From positions 1 to 8,941 of the forward strand of contig LKUE01000040.1 of assembly GCA_001412365.1 (NCBI GenBank): a stretch of DNA of 8,941 nt, given 5' to 3'. Below are positions 6,351 through 8,941 of the stretch, one piece after another (position 1 is the first letter of the stretch; each line of letters starts with the position of its first letter). The position numbers and the translations under genes were made by a program. Source of the DNA: Desulfuromonas sp. SDB (lineage in GTDB: Bacteria; SDB-A). The notes beneath the pieces were generated by a model. That model did not search any database and had not been told where the DNA came from. It saw only the letters and a list, made by a program, of their open reading frames with translations.

Positions 6351-7958
6351 TCAGTTGATCAGATTTAACTTATAAAAATATTCTCGGTCAATAAATGAAA
6401 ATTTAAAAAAGTAAACTCCCGGTGAGTTAGGTTTATCAATTTCTAATTGATTAAAGCCTTTATTTTGAAGTCCGTTATTATTTATTAAAAGCAACTGACC
6501 TAGGATATTAAATACTTTTATTTCAACTGGTGTTTCCTGATTTAAGAAATAACTAAATATAATCCGGGAATTTCCAACATAGATACTAAGATCGGATAAA
6601 TAATTCTGTATTGATCTAGTATCAGCTTCTTCTACCCCGGTACTTTGATATTCATAAGCGCCGATATCATATCCATTTCCCGAGGGACGTGGATTTTCAT
6701 CATAATCAAATCCAGGAGCGAATACTGATGATCCCTGATCAATAGCGGGGGAGCTTTGAGCTATATGAAGATCATAATTAAGTGTGTCAATAAATTGAGG
6801 ATCTCCAACTACTGAATCATGACCGTACATCTCACCTGGATAATTTCTAAATCCATCAATTAAATTATGATCTACGGTCAATTGCGATCCAACTCCAACT
6901 TCATCAGCTATTTGGAAGGATAGATTCCGGCTGCAGATATTATTACGGATCACTATATTTTCCACCTCTGCGCTTTCCTCAATATTAATCCCCCCTCCCC
7001 ATCCCGCTGATGCCCAACCATTTTTAAACGCAGTATTATTTATCAAAACCACATTGTGAATAGGATGATGGGGAACTGGCTGTCCATGACCAGAAATGGA
7101 AAAACCAATGTACTTGTTATCATAAGCAATGTTATTGTAAATTTCAATATTTTCCAGAAGACCGCCTGCTTCTGAAGCCAGAACAAAACCATAAGCAGCA
7201 CAGTGATAGACCAAATTGTTGTACACTTCTATATTATAAGTGTGCTGATCCCAGGCATCTACATATATACCCAGCCGGTTGAGATCATGGACAATATTAT
7301 GATGAATACTGCCATTGGAACAACCTTCTTTAACATCAATTCCCTCTCCCCCCTGAGTTCCAGGACCTCCATCCAGAACATGGTTGTAACATATTTCAAA
7401 ACTATCTACATTAGATAGAGTGATACATTCCTGTTCTCCATCATTACAGGCTAATTCAACAATATTACTGTCCACTAGAACATGGGAACCGGTCCAAACC
7501 GCAACCCCTGAAGAAACTGTATTGTGAGTAAAATTTTTTCTGAATAACAGATGATTACATTCTTCGGCTATTATCCCTGCCGCTTTAGAATTAATAACAG
7601 TAATACCATATATAGCAATAAAATCTATTTGATACAATTCCCACAAACCTCCCCAGATGGAAACTGTTACTGTATCTCCATTTACCACCGGATTTTCCCC
7701 GGGAAAAGCCGCATATACAATGAAATTACCAGGTGAACCTGAATTTACAGGTAAGACCTGTTCTTGATAGGTTCCATCTCTTATCAAAACAGTATCCCCG
7801 GCAATTAAAGTGGAGGCTGCCTTGGAAATACTCTGCCAGGGAAGGATATAAGTTCCCGGATTACTGTCATTACCAGCAGGAGATACATAATAAGTCATAC
7901 ATGTTAAACCCTGAGGGAAAATCAAGCAAAACATAATACAGACTATTAAAGCTTTCAT
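6351..7958 (-). CDS. Secreted right-handed parallel beta-helix protein with T9SS-type C-terminal domain
   Basis: This is a surface or secreted protein of 535 residues from the chosen start. A signal peptide (MKALIVCIMF..., about 20 residues) precedes a DUF1565-like beginning, YYVSPAGNDSNPGT, then DTVLIRDGTYQEQV. The middle repeats parallel beta-helix rungs such as IEVYNNLVYHC, IEIYNNIAYDN, VVLINNTAF and IVIRNNICSRN. After this comes a 'SPAIDQGS ... DIGAYEY' element as in the choice-of-anchor Q domain, and a T9SS type-A-like tail of about 75 residues with VEIKVFNILGQ, SPGVYFFKF and a final KLNLIN. The fold is shared by pectate lyases and other polysaccharide-active proteins, but I cannot point to catalytic residues, so carbohydrate binding or cleavage is only a guess. 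A longer start at 7964 exists, but its ATG directly abuts the SD. It is the last gene of the three-gene minus-strand unit. Confidence 0.88.
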   Translation of the reverse strand: MKALIVCIMFCLIFPQGLTCMTYYVSPAGNDSNPGTYILPWQSISKAASTLIAGDTVLIRDGTYQEQVLPVNSGSPGNFIVYAAFPGENPVVNGDTVTVSIWGGLWELYQIDFIAIYGITVINSKAAGIIAEECNHLLFRKNFTHNTVSSGVAVWTGSHVLVDSNIVELACNDGEQECITLSNVDSFEICYNHVLDGGPGTQGGEGIDVKEGCSNGSIHHNIVHDLNRLGIYVDAWDQHTYNIEVYNNLVYHCAAYGFVLASEAGGLLENIEIYNNIAYDNKYIGFSISGHGQPVPHHPIHNVVLINNTAFKNGWASAGWGGGINIEESAEVENIVIRNNICSRNLSFQIADEVGVGSQLTVDHNLIDGFRNYPGEMYGHDSVVGDPQFIDTLNYDLHIAQSSPAIDQGSSVFAPGFDYDENPRPSGNGYDIGAYEYQSTGVEEADTRSIQNYLSDLSIYVGNSRIIFSYFLNQETPVEIKVFNILGQLLLINNNGLQNKGFNQLEIDKPNSPGVYFFKFSFIDREYFYKLNLIN

Positions 7959-7964
7959 AACCAT

Positions 7965-7970
7965 CTCCTT
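7965..7970 (-). promoter_or_regulatory. SD that selects the beta-helix start at 7958
   Basis: AAGGAG (minus strand, 7970 to 7965) is followed immediately by ATGGTTATG. The first ATG (7964-7962) has zero spacing from the SD. The second (7958-7956) has the usual 6-nt spacing, so it is the likely start. The SD also overlaps the cupin stop TAA (7971-7969). Confidence 0.7.
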
Positions 7971-8307
7971 ATTTGGTTTTAGTTACGATGTAAATATAAC
8001 TTAAATCGTCATTTCCGGTGTTATAAACATTGTGAGACTTATCCGGAGGTATATACACTATACAGCCGGATTTGATATCAAAAGTTCTATCCGGTTCAAC
8101 TTTAGCCATGCCTTCTCCTGCCAGAATTACCAGCATTTCCTCATACTGCTTGGTGCTGTGTTCTCCTACATTTTCTCCAGGTTTAAGACAGACCAACCCG
8201 GAATGAAGACAGTGGGACTGTTTGCCGCTTTCCAGCAATCTCAGATAATTTTCAGGAGTACTTTCTATTTTTTGTTGATAGTTCAATACAAAACATTGCT
8301 TATCCAT
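7969..8307 (-). CDS. Single-domain cupin protein
   Basis: This small cytosolic cupin of 112 residues has unknown ligand and reaction. Motif 1 fits the G(X)5HXH(X)4E(X)6G pattern at Gly44, His50, Glu57 and Gly64, except that the second metal-ligand His is Thr52 (EHSTKQYEE). Motif 2 fits G(X)5PXG(X)2H(X)3N at Gly81, Pro87, His92 and Asn96, with Asp89 in the glycine position. Three of four usual metal ligands (His50, Glu57, His92) remain, so metal binding is possible but altered. Such small cupins are often sugar- or small-molecule-binding proteins or isomerases. The SD AGGAG (8317-8313) overlaps the stop TAG of the upstream gene, with 5 nt to ATG. It lies 8 nt after the uncharacterised gene and, with the 7958 start, 10 nt before the beta-helix gene. 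Confidence 0.88.
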   Translation of the reverse strand: MDKQCFVLNYQQKIESTPENYLRLLESGKQSHCLHSGLVCLKPGENVGEHSTKQYEEMLVILAGEGMAKVEPDRTFDIKSGCIVYIPPDKSHNVYNTGNDDLSYIYIVTKTK

Positions 8308-8315
8308 TACATCTC

Positions 8316-8927
8316 CTAAATTTTTACTCCCGGGTCATTTTCGTAGGCAGAACCTATCCGGCATAGATAATCCAAGGTAGTGGTAAATAAATCATAAACA
8401 TTTTTCAACCGGTCAATATCCCGGATATAACCTACTACCCGGAAGTATAGTTCATCCACTCCCTTAGGGAATTTTTTAGAGAACCAGCCTTCATCATCCT
8501 TCACTGAAAAATATATCTGGGGCTGAAGGGTGATTAAGTTTTTAATTTCATGATTGCTTAACAATGCCATAACCTTGTACTGGTCATTGGATTTGATGAT
8601 GAAATCATCATCAAATTGAGGATCACCAATAGTTATATCCTGTAAGCCGAACAACTTCCCCAAGCTGCTGAAGATGGATTTCCGGTAGATTTCAAATCTG
8701 AATCCATCTGGATTTATATAAGGGGCGCGGATCCGGGTGTATCTGGTGGTACTGTTATTGGTTCTAGTGGTATAGGTATCAAAGGTAATGGTCCAGTTGC
8801 GGTGATCTATTTCCATCTTGTCGCTTTGGAAAAATCCCCGGTCAACATATCTTCCCCCCAGTTCAACGCATACCTGCTGCCATATCTCCTTTTTGCTGGG
8901 ACCGAAAAAACTTTCTAAAAAACCCAT
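8316..8927 (-). CDS. Uncharacterised cytosolic protein, first gene of the three-gene unit
   Basis: I do not recognise a named family in this complete 203-residue protein. It begins MGFLESFFGPSKKEIWQQV, an amphipathic start without a signal peptide or transmembrane segment. Next comes GGRYVDRGFFQSDKMEI, then a beta-rich part rich in Thr/Asn (TFDTYTTRTNNSTTRYTRIR, 49-67) and APYINPDGFRFEIYRK. Acidic stretches IGDPQFDDDFIIK and VKDDEGWFSKKFPKGVDELYF precede a helical C-terminus. The layout (WxITFDTY, 'YTR.RAP..N.DGF.F.IYR', 'GDP.FD.DFIIK') resembles conserved hypothetical proteins found across bacteria that read like membrane-trafficking or DUF3137-type beta-domains, but this is a weak resemblance. 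A GAGG-type SD (8935-8932) precedes ATG 8927. Any promoter lies beyond the window edge. Confidence 0.75.
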   Translation of the reverse strand: MGFLESFFGPSKKEIWQQVCVELGGRYVDRGFFQSDKMEIDHRNWTITFDTYTTRTNNSTTRYTRIRAPYINPDGFRFEIYRKSIFSSLGKLFGLQDITIGDPQFDDDFIIKSNDQYKVMALLSNHEIKNLITLQPQIYFSVKDDEGWFSKKFPKGVDELYFRVVGYIRDIDRLKNVYDLFTTTLDYLCRIGSAYENDPGVKI

Positions 8928-8941
8928 AGTACCTCGCTTTG

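Noticed and set aside
6326-6351. Possible bidirectional terminator between the convergent genes (ATAAAAC / GTTTTTAT)
   Set aside because: The pairing needs a bulge, is all A-U apart from one G-C pair, and would form a weak stem; not enough to call.
7203-7936. Three short plus-strand frames opposite the beta-helix gene
   Set aside because: They are complements of the repetitive Asn/Ile-rich beta-helix coding sequence and resemble no known protein.
8032-8319. Plus-strand 95-codon frame opposite the cupin gene
   Set aside because: The minus-strand cupin has both cupin motifs and a good SD; the opposite frame has neither.

Overview
The window is AT-rich (about 38-40% GC by eye) with short intergenic gaps, good Shine-Dalgarno (SD) sites at most starts, and two secreted proteins that end in type IX secretion system (T9SS) style C-terminal domains. 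That combination, with a DUF6794-like secreted protein and a beta-helix surface protein, points to the Bacteroidota/FCB assemblage. A candidate phylum such as Cloacimonadota fits the AT-rich, SD-using style. This placement is inferred from protein style only; the window has no rRNA or other marker gene.

Layout, left to right. (1) 1-243 has no confident gene. It holds an AT-rich perfect hairpin and a good candidate promoter for the next genes. (2) 244-1449 is a two-gene plus-strand unit: a small multi-pass membrane protein and, 3 nt later, an alpha/beta-hydrolase. (3) 1496-2935 on the minus strand is an AbiE-type (type IV) toxin-antitoxin operon, with an AbiEi-like antitoxin/regulator followed directly by an AbiEii-like nucleotidyltransferase toxin. 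It has its own near-consensus promoter at 2970-2998, is visibly more AT-rich than its neighbours and is probably a horizontally acquired cassette. (4) 3101-4093 (+) is a secreted beta-propeller-like protein with a T9SS-type tail. (5) 4176-6306 (+) is an apparent two-gene unit: an unusually long nucleotide-sugar dehydrogenase and a small exported DUF6794-like protein. (6) 8927-6351 is a tight three-gene minus-strand unit: an uncharacterised cytosolic protein, a single-domain cupin, and a secreted right-handed beta-helix protein with a T9SS-type tail. Gaps there are 8 and 10 nt.

How the genes may work together. The AbiE pair is a self-contained regulatory/defence module. The nucleotide-sugar dehydrogenase should supply uronic-acid sugar nucleotides for surface polysaccharide, and it lies between two genes for T9SS-type surface proteins; any functional link is speculative. 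I see no RNA genes, CRISPR arrays, transposases or integrases. I found no convincing new multi-gene system. The observations most worth checking are the marked excess of the tetranucleotide CCGG outside the toxin-antitoxin block, the long dehydrogenase variant, the SD-based start correction of the beta-helix gene, and the repeated overlap of stop codons with the next gene's SD.
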